Shown here: positions 1 to 7,500 of the stretch, piece after piece
Layout: every line of letters starts with the position of its first letter
How positions within the stretch are numbered: position 1 is the stretch's first letter
Notes under the pieces: generated by a model
The model's database searches: none
What the model saw: only the letters and a program-made list of their open reading frames with translations
Told to the model about the DNA's origin: nothing
Position numbers and translations under genes: made by a program
Source: CAIYRG01 sp035632215
GTDB taxonomy: Bacteria > Pseudomonadota > Alphaproteobacteria > Micropepsales > Micropepsaceae
Length of the DNA stretch: 12,271 nucleotides
NCBI GenBank assembly: GCA_035632215.1
Contig: DASQHF010000149.1
Coordinates: 1 to 12,271, forward strand
Direction of reading: 5' to 3'

Positions 1-558
1 AAGGATGCGTTCGAGAAGAAGCACGCCGTAAAGCTCGGCTTCATGAGCTTCTTCGTCAAAGCCTCTATCGCGGCCTTAAAGGAAATCCCGGCGGTCAACG
101 CCGAGATCGACGGCGACGACATCGTCTACAAGAACTATTACGACATCGGCGTCGCGGTCTCGACCGAGCGCGGGTTGGTCGTACCCGTTGTGCGGGATGC
201 GGATGCGCTGAGCCTCGCCGAGATCGAGAAGCAGATCGCGGAGTTCGGCGCCCGCGCGCGTGACAACAAGCTGAAACTCGAAGAGCTGTTGGGCGGCACC
301 TTCACCATCTCGAATGGCGGGGTGTTCGGGTCGCTGATGTCGACGCCGATTTTGAACATGCCGCAATCGGGTATCTTGGGCATGCACAAGATCCAGAATC
401 GGCCTGTCGCGGTGGGTGACAAGATCGAGATTCGGCCGATGATGTATCTGGCGCTCTCCTATGATCATCGGCTCGTGGACGGACGCGAGGCGGTGACCTT
501 CCTCGTGCGCGTCAAGGAAAACCTCGAAGACCCGCAGCGCCTGCTGCTGGATTTGTAA
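1..558 (+). CDS. sucB: Dihydrolipoyllysine-residue succinyltransferase (E2 of 2-oxoglutarate dehydrogenase), C-terminal part
   Basis: The reading frame is open from base 1, so the gene enters from the left; 185 residues of the C-terminal acyltransferase domain are visible, while the lipoyl and E3-binding domains lie outside. E2 moves the succinyl group from its lipoyl arm to CoA in the TCA cycle. The catalytic motif D-H-R-L-V-D-G is present, with His at bases 466-468 and Asp at 478-480. The segments around F-T-I-S-N-G-G and G-I-L-G-M-H-K-I, and the ending E-D-P-Q-R-L-L-L-D-L, are typical of the succinyl (E2o) rather than acetyl (E2p) branch. lpdA starts two bases after the stop, so the two are almost certainly co-transcribed and probably translationally coupled. 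The branch assignment rests on recalled family features and not on an alignment. Confidence 0.95.
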   Translation, partial: KDAFEKKHAVKLGFMSFFVKASIAALKEIPAVNAEIDGDDIVYKNYYDIGVAVSTERGLVVPVVRDADALSLAEIEKQIAEFGARARDNKLKLEELLGGTFTISNGGVFGSLMSTPILNMPQSGILGMHKIQNRPVAVGDKIEIRPMMYLALSYDHRLVDGREAVTFLVRVKENLEDPQRLLLDL

Positions 559-560
559 TC

Positions 561-1961
<1,401 letters not shown>

Positions 1962-1973
1962 GGGCAAGCAATG

Positions 1974-2010
1974 AAAAAAGCCCCGCGGGTGTTGGCCCGC
2001 GGGGCTTCTT
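1974..2010. terminator. Bidirectional intrinsic terminator between lpdA and the DUF992 gene
   Basis: A perfect 12-bp inverted repeat (1978-1989 and 1996-2007) with a 6-nt loop, very GC-rich (core G-C-C-C-C-G-C-G-G-G). It is preceded by A6 (1974-1979) and followed by T-T-C-T-T. It sits between two converging genes. Read on the minus strand the stem runs into six U, so termination of the DUF992 transcript should be strong; on the plus strand the U tract is shorter and interrupted, so it is a weaker terminator for lpdA. Confidence 0.9.
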
Positions 2011-2038
2011 GGTACGAGACTAACGCTTCTTGTCGAGG

Positions 2039-2521
2039 TTAGCCTTGCGCGTGCTTCAGATTGATCGCTCCGATACCGGCCGCGACGTTCAAGCCCGTAT
2101 TGCCTTCGATGCTGACGGGCTGCAGCGCGATCGAGCGGTCGAAGCCGCCCAAGAGCACGTTCGCGCCGACCCCGACACCGACGGTGGCACTGGCGGTGGC
2201 GCCGCCATAGCCGCCTTCAAGCGCGCCCGGCTTCATATTCGACGACGGAGCGATCACGTCCCAGATCAGGACGCCACCATTCGTGAAGCCGATGTCGACG
2301 CCCACCTTGGTGATGTCGCCGTCATAATGTTCGGGCCTACCATTGGTCGGCACAAAGTTGCAGCGGACGTCCTTGGACGAGCCGAGGATATAGCCCCAGC
2401 CGCTCGAGACGTTACAGGTAAGAACGCCGACCTTTACGCCCGCCGCGTGCGCGGGCGCCGCAAGCATGCTTCCTGCCGCTAACAGAGCCGCACCGAGGGT
2501 CAAGCCGAATCTCTTCTTCAT
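2039..2521 (-). CDS. Secreted DUF992 domain protein
   Basis: A 160-residue protein of unknown function that matches the DUF992 family by recall: the stretch V-G-V-L-T-C-N-V-S-S-G-W-G-Y-I-L-G-S-S-K-D-V-R-C is the family hallmark. Residues 1-27 form a clear signal peptide (M-K-K-R, a hydrophobic core, then A-P-A-H-A), so the mature protein is probably periplasmic. Cys36 and Cys54 could form a disulfide. The rest is rich in Gly, Ala and Val and looks like a beta-rich repetitive fold. The ATG at 2521 is chosen over an in-frame upstream ATG at 2560 because a perfect A-G-G-A-G-G (2527-2532) lies five bases in front of it and the signal peptide begins there. It is monocistronic, with a strong stem-loop in its leader and a terminator after its stop. 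No reaction or partner can be proposed. Confidence 0.85.
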   Translation of the reverse strand: MKKRFGLTLGAALLAAGSMLAAPAHAAGVKVGVLTCNVSSGWGYILGSSKDVRCNFVPTNGRPEHYDGDITKVGVDIGFTNGGVLIWDVIAPSSNMKPGALEGGYGGATASATVGVGVGANVLLGGFDRSIALQPVSIEGNTGLNVAAGIGAINLKHAQG

Positions 2522-2561
2522 CGTTGCCTCCTGATGTTTCCCGCTCAAACGGGTAGGCATG

Positions 2562-2582
2562 AGGAGCGCAACCTGCGCTCCT
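2562..2582 (-). promoter_or_regulatory. Leader stem-loop or operator upstream of the DUF992 gene
   Basis: A perfect 9-bp inverted repeat (A-G-G-A-G-C-G-C-A at 2562-2570 and its complement at 2574-2582) with a 3-nt loop, 41 bases upstream of the DUF992 ATG. No U tract follows on either strand, so it does not look like a terminator for the flavoprotein gene further upstream. It may be a 5'-UTR hairpin that stabilises or tunes the mRNA, or a protein-binding site. The structure is seen; the role is inferred. Confidence 0.45.
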
Positions 2583-2665
2583 ACCGTGAAATAAAACGTC
2601 CCGTGAAAACGAGGGTTCCTGGGGGAGAGACGAGTGTGAAGAGGGTTTACCGGTAAGCAATGTGG

Positions 2666-3907
2666 TCAAATCGTGGCATTCGCTTTTGCCGGCGTTTTGA
2701 CGTGCTCCGGGCGAAAGCCCATGCCGATCAGACGCGCGGGGATTCGCCGCAACAACGCGTACCGGTCGAGCAGCTTCACCAGAAATGGCGGGCGCGGATC
2801 GCGTTCGAGCTTCAACACACGCGTCATGACGTTGTTCTGAACCGCGCGTTGCATGGCTTGCGTCAGGCGCGTCGGGAACTCGCGCCGTTTCTGGATGCGT
2901 CGCAAAGTTTCGAGCGTAGGCCGTCCGCTCCTGAATGCCGGCACAAGGATATTTGCCGCCGCGACTGCGTCCTGAACCGCGAGATTGATGCCGACGCCGC
3001 CAATCGGCGACATCGCATGCGCGGAATCGCCGATGCAGACAAGCCCCTCGCGGCACCATTCGCGCAAGCGATCGACTTTCACGGTCAAGAGCTTCACTTG
3101 GTCCCAGTCTTTTAGCTCAGCCGTCCGGTCGGCGAGGTCGGGTGCCACACGAGCAATGGCGTTGCGGAAGGATTCCAAGCCTTGTGCGTGCAGCTTTTCC
3201 GCGCCGCCCTTGGCGATGACGAAGGCGCACTGCCAATAGTCGCCACGATCGAGCGAAACGAGGATGGCGCCGGCGGCGATGCGGCCGAAGGTCGTCGTCG
3301 AATCGCCCGGACGGCGCGAGAGCTTCATCCACAGCACGTCGATGGGAACGCCGTACTCGTCCAAGGGCAGCGCCGCCTTCTCGCGGATGATCGAATGGCG
3401 GCCATCGGCGCCGACGACGAGAGCGGCCTGGATGTCGAGGGTACCTTGAGGCGTACGTGCCGCAACGCCCGTCATACGGCTGCCCTCACTCAAGATATCC
3501 GTCGCTTCGGTTTCCATGAAGAGACGGAAATTCGCATAGCGCTTGGCCTCGCCGGCGAGGAAGTCGAGGAAGTCCCATTGCGGCATCAGCACCATGCATT
3601 TGCAGTGCCCCGGCACATGCGAGAAGTCGGCGATCTTCACCTTGACCCCGCCGATGGAGCCGCCGAGCTCCCGCACCTCCTGATGCGGGCGCTTTAAGAA
3701 TTCGTCGAGCAGGCCGAGCTCGTACATGACTTCCAGCGTCGAGGGATGCACCGTGTCGCCGCGGAAATCGCGCAGGAAATCCTCGTGCTTCTCGAGGACG
3801 ACCACGTCGAGGCCCGAGCGAGCGAGGAGCAGCCCCAGCACCATGCCGGCCGGACCGCCGCCGACGATGCAGACTTGGGTCCGGATTGGGTCGACGACAG
3901 CGCTCAT
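2666..3907 (-). CDS. FAD-dependent monooxygenase (group A flavoprotein hydroxylase, UbiH/PHBH superfamily)
   Basis: A 413-residue single-component aromatic-hydroxylase-type flavoprotein. The diagnostic motifs are all present: N-terminal dinucleotide fold with G-G-G-P-A-G at residues 16-21, ending in the acidic V-V-L-E-K strand; the D-G motif in V-V-G-A-D-G-R-H-S (164-172) that contacts FAD and NAD(P)H; and the G-D motif in C-I-G-D-S-A-H-A-M-S-P-I-G-G-V-G (291-306) that binds the ribityl chain. Such enzymes use NAD(P)H and O2 to hydroxylate or epoxidise aromatic or polyketide-like substrates; the substrate cannot be told. The ATG at 3907 has only a weak ribosome site. It is divergent from the PrpD-family gene with 112 bases between the starts, so the two may share control. 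It has no neighbours of ubiquinone biosynthesis, so UbiH itself is unlikely. Length is normal and no motif is broken. Confidence 0.85.
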   Translation of the reverse strand: MSAVVDPIRTQVCIVGGGPAGMVLGLLLARSGLDVVVLEKHEDFLRDFRGDTVHPSTLEVMYELGLLDEFLKRPHQEVRELGGSIGGVKVKIADFSHVPGHCKCMVLMPQWDFLDFLAGEAKRYANFRLFMETEATDILSEGSRMTGVAARTPQGTLDIQAALVVGADGRHSIIREKAALPLDEYGVPIDVLWMKLSRRPGDSTTTFGRIAAGAILVSLDRGDYWQCAFVIAKGGAEKLHAQGLESFRNAIARVAPDLADRTAELKDWDQVKLLTVKVDRLREWCREGLVCIGDSAHAMSPIGGVGINLAVQDAVAAANILVPAFRSGRPTLETLRRIQKRREFPTRLTQAMQRAVQNNVMTRVLKLERDPRPPFLVKLLDRYALLRRIPARLIGMGFRPEHVKTPAKANATI

Positions 3908-4019
3908 AAGTTGAGACTACGTCATCTCGCGGCAGGCTTCAGCACAGGCAATGCAAGTGCCTACGGCATCGGCTGCCGATTTCGGCTATCCTGGCGGTCA
4001 AGAACCCCGGGAGGAATCC
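3908..4019. promoter_or_regulatory. Divergent intergenic region with strong ribosome binding site for the PrpD-family gene
   Basis: These 112 bases lie between two divergent starts and must hold both promoters unless transcripts begin inside the neighbours. The only clear signal is G-G-A-G-G at 4010-4014, five bases before the ATG at 4020, which decides that start. I could not pick out convincing -35/-10 boxes. Confidence 0.5.
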
Positions 4020-5504
4020 ATGTCCGAACGCTTAGGACGGCGCAGCTTCTTGAACCATATGGCATTGGCTGCGAGCGCGGCGCGCTTGGCGCCCACCCTC
4101 GTCGCCGCGGGTACAGGCGCGGTTGCCGTGGAAGCAAAAGCTGCCGAAACGAAGAGGCCCGAGACCGGCTACACCATCAGGCTCGCGGACTATGCGTCGA
4201 AGTTCCGTTATGAGGACGCGCCATCGGACGTTCGCCAGCGGATCAAGGACTGCATCACCGACACGGTGGCGACGATCCTCTATGGCGGCCAGCTCCCCTG
4301 GAGCCAGAAGATCATCGCCCACGCCAAACGCACCGGGCCGGGCGGAAAAAGCGCCATCTTAGGCGCGAATGTCCGCGTGCAGGCGCCCTCAGCAGCACTT
4401 TCGCATGGCGCGATGGCGCACGCGTTCGAGCTCGACAATTTGACGGATCCCGATTCCGGCTCGCATCCGGGCGCGAGCATGTTCTCGGCCGGGCTAGCCA
4501 TCGGACAGGATAGAGGCGCCTCCGGACGCGATCTCATCGCAGCGATGGCGGCGGGCGCCGAAGTGATGATCCGCGTCGGGCGCGCCGCCAAAGGCACGCT
4601 CGAGCCGCGCGGCTTCCATGCGCCCGGCACGACCGGACCCTTCGGTGGCGCGGTCGCGGCGGGGAAGTTATTGCAGCTCGATCCAGAGAAGATGACGAGC
4701 GCGTTGGGGGTCGCGGGCTCGCTTTCGGGCGGGCTTTTGGAATTCGCGCATTCGAACACCGGCGCGATGGTGAAGAAGCTGCATCTGGGGCGCGCAGCAG
4801 AATCGGGCGTGCTCGCGGCGAGCCTCGCTTCGGATGGATTCACCGGACCCGAGACGGTGCTCGAAGGCGAGGCCGGCTATCTGCACGCTTTCTGCAACGA
4901 GTCCGATAACACGGAGCTGACCAAAGAACTCGGCCGGACCTATGCGTCGATGGACATCATGATGAAGCGCTTCGCCTGCCACATCACGGCCCACCGCCCC
5001 GTCGAGGCGATGATGGATTTGAAGAACGAATACAAGTTCGGGCCGAACGACATCGAAGCGATCGCGATCACCGGCAATCAGCGCATGGCGACGGTGAACA
5101 ATATCCCCGCGCCGCCCGACGTTCTGCTCGCGCAATACAGCATCCCGTTCTCGGTTGCGCTCACGATGTATCGCAATCCGATCGATCCGGATTCGTTCGA
5201 CGAGAATGTGCATAAGGATGCGCAGATCCTTGCCATGTCGAAGCGGGTGAAGATGCTGGTCGCGCAAGGGCAATCGCGCGAGAACTTGAAATCCGTCGTC
5301 GCGGTGACGCTGAAAGGCGGCCGCACGGTTTCGCGCGAGGTCGTCGATTTCCTAGGCACCCCGGCGCGGCCTTTCGATCGCGACGGCTTGAAGGAGAAAT
5401 TCCTGCTGCTCGCCAAGCGTTTCCCCAAGCCCGCGATGGAACGCATGTTCGACCGGTTGCAGACGCTGGAGAACGAGAAGACGCTGGATTGGATAGCGGT
5501 TTAG
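4020..5504 (+). CDS. MmgE/PrpD family protein with twin-arginine signal
   Basis: A 494-residue member of the PrpD fold (2-methylcitrate dehydratase, cis-aconitate decarboxylase and relatives). The N-terminus S-E-R-L-G-R-R-S-F-L-N (residues 2-11), followed by an Ala-rich hydrophobic stretch to about residue 43, fits a Tat signal, so the protein may be exported folded to the periplasm; most family members are cytoplasmic. Active-site positions known from human cis-aconitate decarboxylase appear kept: Asp139 and His149 with the same 10-residue spacing, His200 in G-F-H-A-P-G-T-T-G, and Lys252/253 in K-K-L-H-L-G-R-A-A. A later His-rich segment C-H-I-T-A-H-R-P (320-327) corresponds to another family-conserved region. 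The ATG at 4020 is chosen because of its G-G-A-G-G and because the twin-arginine motif starts right after it; an in-frame ATG at 3951 would add 23 residues without such support. No prp genes are adjacent, so the substrate is unknown; probably a dehydratase, decarboxylase or isomerase of a small carboxylate. Confidence 0.85.
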   Translation: MSERLGRRSFLNHMALAASAARLAPTLVAAGTGAVAVEAKAAETKRPETGYTIRLADYASKFRYEDAPSDVRQRIKDCITDTVATILYGGQLPWSQKIIAHAKRTGPGGKSAILGANVRVQAPSAALSHGAMAHAFELDNLTDPDSGSHPGASMFSAGLAIGQDRGASGRDLIAAMAAGAEVMIRVGRAAKGTLEPRGFHAPGTTGPFGGAVAAGKLLQLDPEKMTSALGVAGSLSGGLLEFAHSNTGAMVKKLHLGRAAESGVLAASLASDGFTGPETVLEGEAGYLHAFCNESDNTELTKELGRTYASMDIMMKRFACHITAHRPVEAMMDLKNEYKFGPNDIEAIAITGNQRMATVNNIPAPPDVLLAQYSIPFSVALTMYRNPIDPDSFDENVHKDAQILAMSKRVKMLVAQGQSRENLKSVVAVTLKGGRTVSREVVDFLGTPARPFDRDGLKEKFLLLAKRFPKPAMERMFDRLQTLENEKTLDWIAV

Positions 5505-5513
5505 CCGTTTAAG

Positions 5514-5804
5514 CTAGGCGTGAACTTTGGTTGTCAGCTCGATACCGAGAGCCTTCATTACGGCGATCGTCGTCTTCAGTGTCGGATTGCCCTTCGGACT
5601 GAAGGAACGATAAAGCTGTTCGCGCGAGAGTCCGGTTTTGTTGGCAATCTTCGCCATGCCTTTGGCACGAGCCACGACTCCAAGGGCGTGAGCGATGTAA
5701 CCTGCATCTTCGGATGTAAAGGCATCTTCAATGAACGCAGCAATCGCCTCGTCAGAGGTCAGTAACTCGGCCGTGTCGAACGGGATCGCTTTCTTCTTCT
5801 TCAT
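5514..5804 (-). CDS. HigA-type antitoxin, XRE-like helix-turn-helix (addiction module antidote protein)
   Basis: A 96-residue DNA-binding antitoxin. It begins with a Lys-rich M-K-K-K-K, then P-F-D-T-A-E-L-L and D-E-A-I-A-A-F-I, the usual N-terminus of this antidote family. The conserved centre A-H-A-L-G-V-V-A-R-A-K-G-M-A-K-I-A leads into the helix-turn-helix around residues 50-70 (G-L-S-R-E-Q-L-Y-R, then G-N-P-T). It should bind and neutralise the toxin and repress the shared operon. The ATG at 5804 is preferred; an in-frame TTG at 5813 would add three residues and overlap the toxin gene by 8 bases. Either way it is directly downstream of the toxin gene and co-transcribed. Its stop lies only nine bases from the stop of the convergent PrpD-family gene, with no obvious terminator between. 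Confidence 0.88.
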   Translation of the reverse strand: MKKKKAIPFDTAELLTSDEAIAAFIEDAFTSEDAGYIAHALGVVARAKGMAKIANKTGLSREQLYRSFSPKGNPTLKTTIAVMKALGIELTTKVHA

Positions 5805-5805
5805 G

Positions 5806-6102
5806 TCACTCAATCCATGTAGCTGCTAGCCGCGCCGCGGTCTTGATGTCCTCGTCCTGCGAGCTCTTGTCGCCAGCACAGAGCAGAAGGATTACCGTCT
5901 TGGCGCGCTTGCAGAAGTAAACGCGATACCCCGGGCCATAGTGAATCCGCAATTCGCTAATTCCTCCACCGACCGATGCCACATCACCCATCAAGCCATA
6001 GGCTAGACGTTCCAATCGCGCGGCAATGATACCTCGGGCTCGTTCGTCCTTCAGTCGCGCGTGCCACTTACGGAAGGTATCCGTCCGTCTCAGTTCAAGC
6101 AT
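5806..6102 (-). CDS. RelE/ParE-superfamily toxin (HigB-like) of a type II toxin-antitoxin system
   Basis: A 98-residue basic protein with the pattern of the RelE/ParE-type 'addiction module killer' family: N-terminal F-R-K-W-H-A-R-L-K-D-E (10-20), a helix R-I/A-A-R-L-E-R-L-A-Y-G, then S-E-L-R-I-H-Y-G-P-G-Y-R-V-Y-F (49-63), V-I-L-L-L-C-A-G-D-K (70-79) and an ending rich in acidic and helical residues. By family knowledge the toxin is an mRNA interferase or gyrase poison; which one cannot be told here. The toxin gene precedes the antitoxin, the order of higBA modules. The ATG at 6102 has no Shine-Dalgarno sequence; a 16-bp palindrome begins six bases upstream of it. Length is normal and the frame intact, so the pair is probably functional. 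Confidence 0.87.
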   Translation of the reverse strand: MLELRRTDTFRKWHARLKDERARGIIAARLERLAYGLMGDVASVGGGISELRIHYGPGYRVYFCKRAKTVILLLCAGDKSSQDEDIKTAARLAATWIE

Positions 6103-6105
6103 TGG

Positions 6106-6134
6106 GTTGTAGTTTATAAACTACGTTCGGTCAA
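6106..6134 (-). promoter_or_regulatory. Candidate promoter of the toxin-antitoxin operon
   Basis: On the minus strand a T-T-G-A-C-C box (6134-6129) is followed after exactly 17 bases by T-A-C-A-A-C (6111-6106), a 5/6 and a 4/6 match to sigma-70 consensus. The toxin ATG follows the -10 box by only three bases, so transcription would start at or just past the AUG. An alternative -10, T-A-T-A-A-A inside the palindrome, would put the start only a few bases before the AUG but has a poor -35. Either reading gives little or no leader. Confidence 0.4.
6109..6124. promoter_or_regulatory. 16-bp perfect palindrome, probable operator of the toxin-antitoxin operon
   Basis: The sequence G-T-A-G-T-T-T-A followed by its exact complement is a perfect 16-bp palindrome, AT-rich in the centre. 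It begins six bases before the toxin ATG and lies between the proposed -35 and -10 of the operon. XRE-type antitoxins bind such sites as dimers to autoregulate. A 16-bp perfect palindrome is expected less than once in a window of this size by chance, and its position makes the operator role likely. Confidence 0.7.
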
Positions 6135-6219
6135 GTGGAGCGGGCGCCGTTAGAGAGACTTGATTTGTGCCAGGATATTTCGGCAGAAGTTTGTTCCGCT
6201 GCCCCGACCGTGGGTACCC

Positions 6220-7299
6220 ATGCCATCGCTGTTCAGTGAATTTCGCCTCAAGGACGTCAGCTTAAGGAACCGCATCGGCGTTTCGCCGATGTGCCAGTAT
6301 TCGGCGATCGATGGATTGCCGACCGATTGGCACTTCGTGCATTTGGGCGCGCGCGCCGTCGGTGGCGCCGCGCTCGTCATCGCCGAAGCGACGGCTGTCT
6401 CGCCGGAGGGTCGGATCACGCCGGGCTGCACCGGCATCTGGTCGGACGCGCACGCGGAGCGCTTTGCGCCGATCGCGCGCTTCATCAAGAGCATGGGCGC
6501 GGTGCCCGGAATCCAGCTCGCGCATGCCGGCCGCAAGGCGAGCGCGGAAGTGCCCTGGCTCGGCGGCAAAGGCCTCGCGCTCGACGATCCGCGCGCCTGG
6601 GAGCCGATCGGGCCCTCGCCGCTCGCGTTCGGCGCTTTGTTGCCGCGCGTGCCGCGCGAGATGACGAAGGCTGATATTGCGCGCGTGCAGAGCGAATTCG
6701 TGGCCGCGGCCAAGCGGGCGCGGACCGCGGGCTTCGAATGGCTGGAGCTTCATTTCGCGCATGGCTATCTCGGGCAGAGTTTCCTTTCTCCCATCGCGAA
6801 CAAGCGAACCGACGAGTATGGCGGCGACTTCGAAGGCCGCTCGCGCTTCATCCGCGAGACCTTCGCTGCCGTGCGCGGAGTGTGGCCGGAGAACCTGCCG
6901 CTGACCGCCCGCCTCGGCATGACGGATTTCTTGAAGGACGGTCTTCCGCTCGAGGAGTCGATCGAGCTCGTGCGCCGACTGAAGTCAGCGGGGCTCGACC
7001 TCATCGACACGAGCCTGGGCGGCAACTCGCCCGATGTCTCAGGCGTGCCCTATGGTCCAGGATTCATGGTGCCGATCGCGGAACGCGTGAAGCACGAAGT
7101 CGGAATACCCTCGGCGGCGAGCTGGCAGATCACCGAGCCCGCGCAAGCCGACGCGGTCATTCGCGACGGAAGGATGGATCTCGTCTTGCTCGCGCGCGCG
7201 ATGCTCGATGATCCGCACTGGCCGTTCCACGCGGCGAAAGCTCTGGGGCTGACGAACTACAGGTCCGTCCTCCCGCCGCAATATCACCGCGTGCCGTAG
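6220..7299 (+). CDS. NADH:flavin oxidoreductase, Old Yellow Enzyme family, YqjM type
   Basis: A 359-residue FMN-dependent ene-reductase with a TIM-barrel fold. The YqjM ('thermophilic-like') subclass is indicated by V-S-P-M-C-Q-Y-S with Cys25 and Tyr27 near the flavin, where classical enzymes have Thr. Other family residues seen: Gln99 in G-I-Q-L-A-H-A-G-R-K-A-S, the substrate-binding His178/His181 pair in E-L-H-F-A-H-G-Y-L, the S-P-I-A-N-K-R-T-D-E-Y-G-G signature (190-202), Arg231 and Arg326 around the FMN, and an Arg357 near the C-terminus that may be the finger reaching into the neighbouring subunit. These enzymes reduce activated C=C bonds of enones and nitro compounds using NAD(P)H. The ATG at 6220 is chosen because the family starts with P-S-L-F-x-x-F-x-L-K; upstream in-frame sequence from 6160 is unlike the family. 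There is no strong Shine-Dalgarno sequence. It is divergent from the toxin gene with a 117-bp gap. Confidence 0.9.
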   Translation: MPSLFSEFRLKDVSLRNRIGVSPMCQYSAIDGLPTDWHFVHLGARAVGGAALVIAEATAVSPEGRITPGCTGIWSDAHAERFAPIARFIKSMGAVPGIQLAHAGRKASAEVPWLGGKGLALDDPRAWEPIGPSPLAFGALLPRVPREMTKADIARVQSEFVAAAKRARTAGFEWLELHFAHGYLGQSFLSPIANKRTDEYGGDFEGRSRFIRETFAAVRGVWPENLPLTARLGMTDFLKDGLPLEESIELVRRLKSAGLDLIDTSLGGNSPDVSGVPYGPGFMVPIAERVKHEVGIPSAASWQITEPAQADAVIRDGRMDLVLLARAMLDDPHWPFHAAKALGLTNYRSVLPPQYHRVP

Positions 7300-7321
7300 A
7301 CTGCGTCTTTGTCGGCATCAC

Positions 7322-7350
7322 TTGACGGTTAACTGGCGCTGCGGTTGAGC
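7322..7350 (+). promoter_or_regulatory. Candidate tRNA-Leu promoter
   Basis: T-T-G-A-C-G at 7322-7327 is a good -35 box; 17 bases later T-T-G-A-G-C (7345-7350) is a poor -10. The spacing would start transcription around 7357, just before the mature tRNA at 7360. Alphaproteobacterial stable-RNA promoters often have a strong -35 and a loose -10, which is the only reason to list it. Confidence 0.35.
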
Positions 7351-7359
7351 TTCTCGCGA

Positions 7360-7447
7360 GGCCCCGTGGCGGAATGGTAGACGCAACGGACTTAAAATCC
7401 GTAGCTCCGAAAGGGGCGTGCCGGTTCAAGTCCGGCCGGGGCCACCA
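7360..7447 (+). tRNA. tRNA-Leu (anticodon UAA)
   Basis: A complete 88-base class II tRNA. The 7-bp acceptor stem pairs G-G-C-C-C-C-G (7360-7366) with C-G-G-G-G-C-C (7437-7443), with discriminator A7444 and an encoded CCA (7445-7447). The D stem is G-C-G/C-G-C. The anticodon stem A-C-G-G-A/T-C-C-G-T closes the loop C-T-T-A-A-A-A, giving anticodon TAA. A long variable arm (C-T-C-C, G-A-A-A loop, G-G-G-G) marks it as leucine-type. The T stem G-C-C-G-G/C-C-G-G-C holds the loop T-T-C-A-A-G-T. It reads UUA (and UUG by wobble). No partial repeat of its 3' end was seen in the window, so there is no sign of an integrated element. Confidence 0.97.
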
Positions 7448-7500
7448 GCCACGGGTTTGCGATATGACTTCGGCCCCTTGCCCGTGCTAAGTCGCGGCCC

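Noticed and set aside
2647..2656. 10-bp palindrome T-T-A-C-C-G-G-T-A-A just after the monooxygenase gene
   Set aside because: About a dozen 10-bp palindromes are expected by chance in a window this size, and nothing else supports a site here.
6211..6220. 10-bp palindrome T-G-G-G-T-A-C-C-C-A reaching the first base of the Old Yellow Enzyme start codon
   Set aside because: Its length is within chance expectation and no second site or regulator gene supports it.
7448..7486. Inverted repeat C-A-C-G-G-G / C-C-C-G-T-G after the tRNA as a terminator
   Set aside because: Only six pairs, a 25-base loop and no U tract; it is not credible as an intrinsic terminator.
7360..7500. tRNA-Leu as an integration site of a mobile element
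   Set aside because: No integrase gene and no second copy of the tRNA 3' end was found in the window, and the following gene has normal composition.
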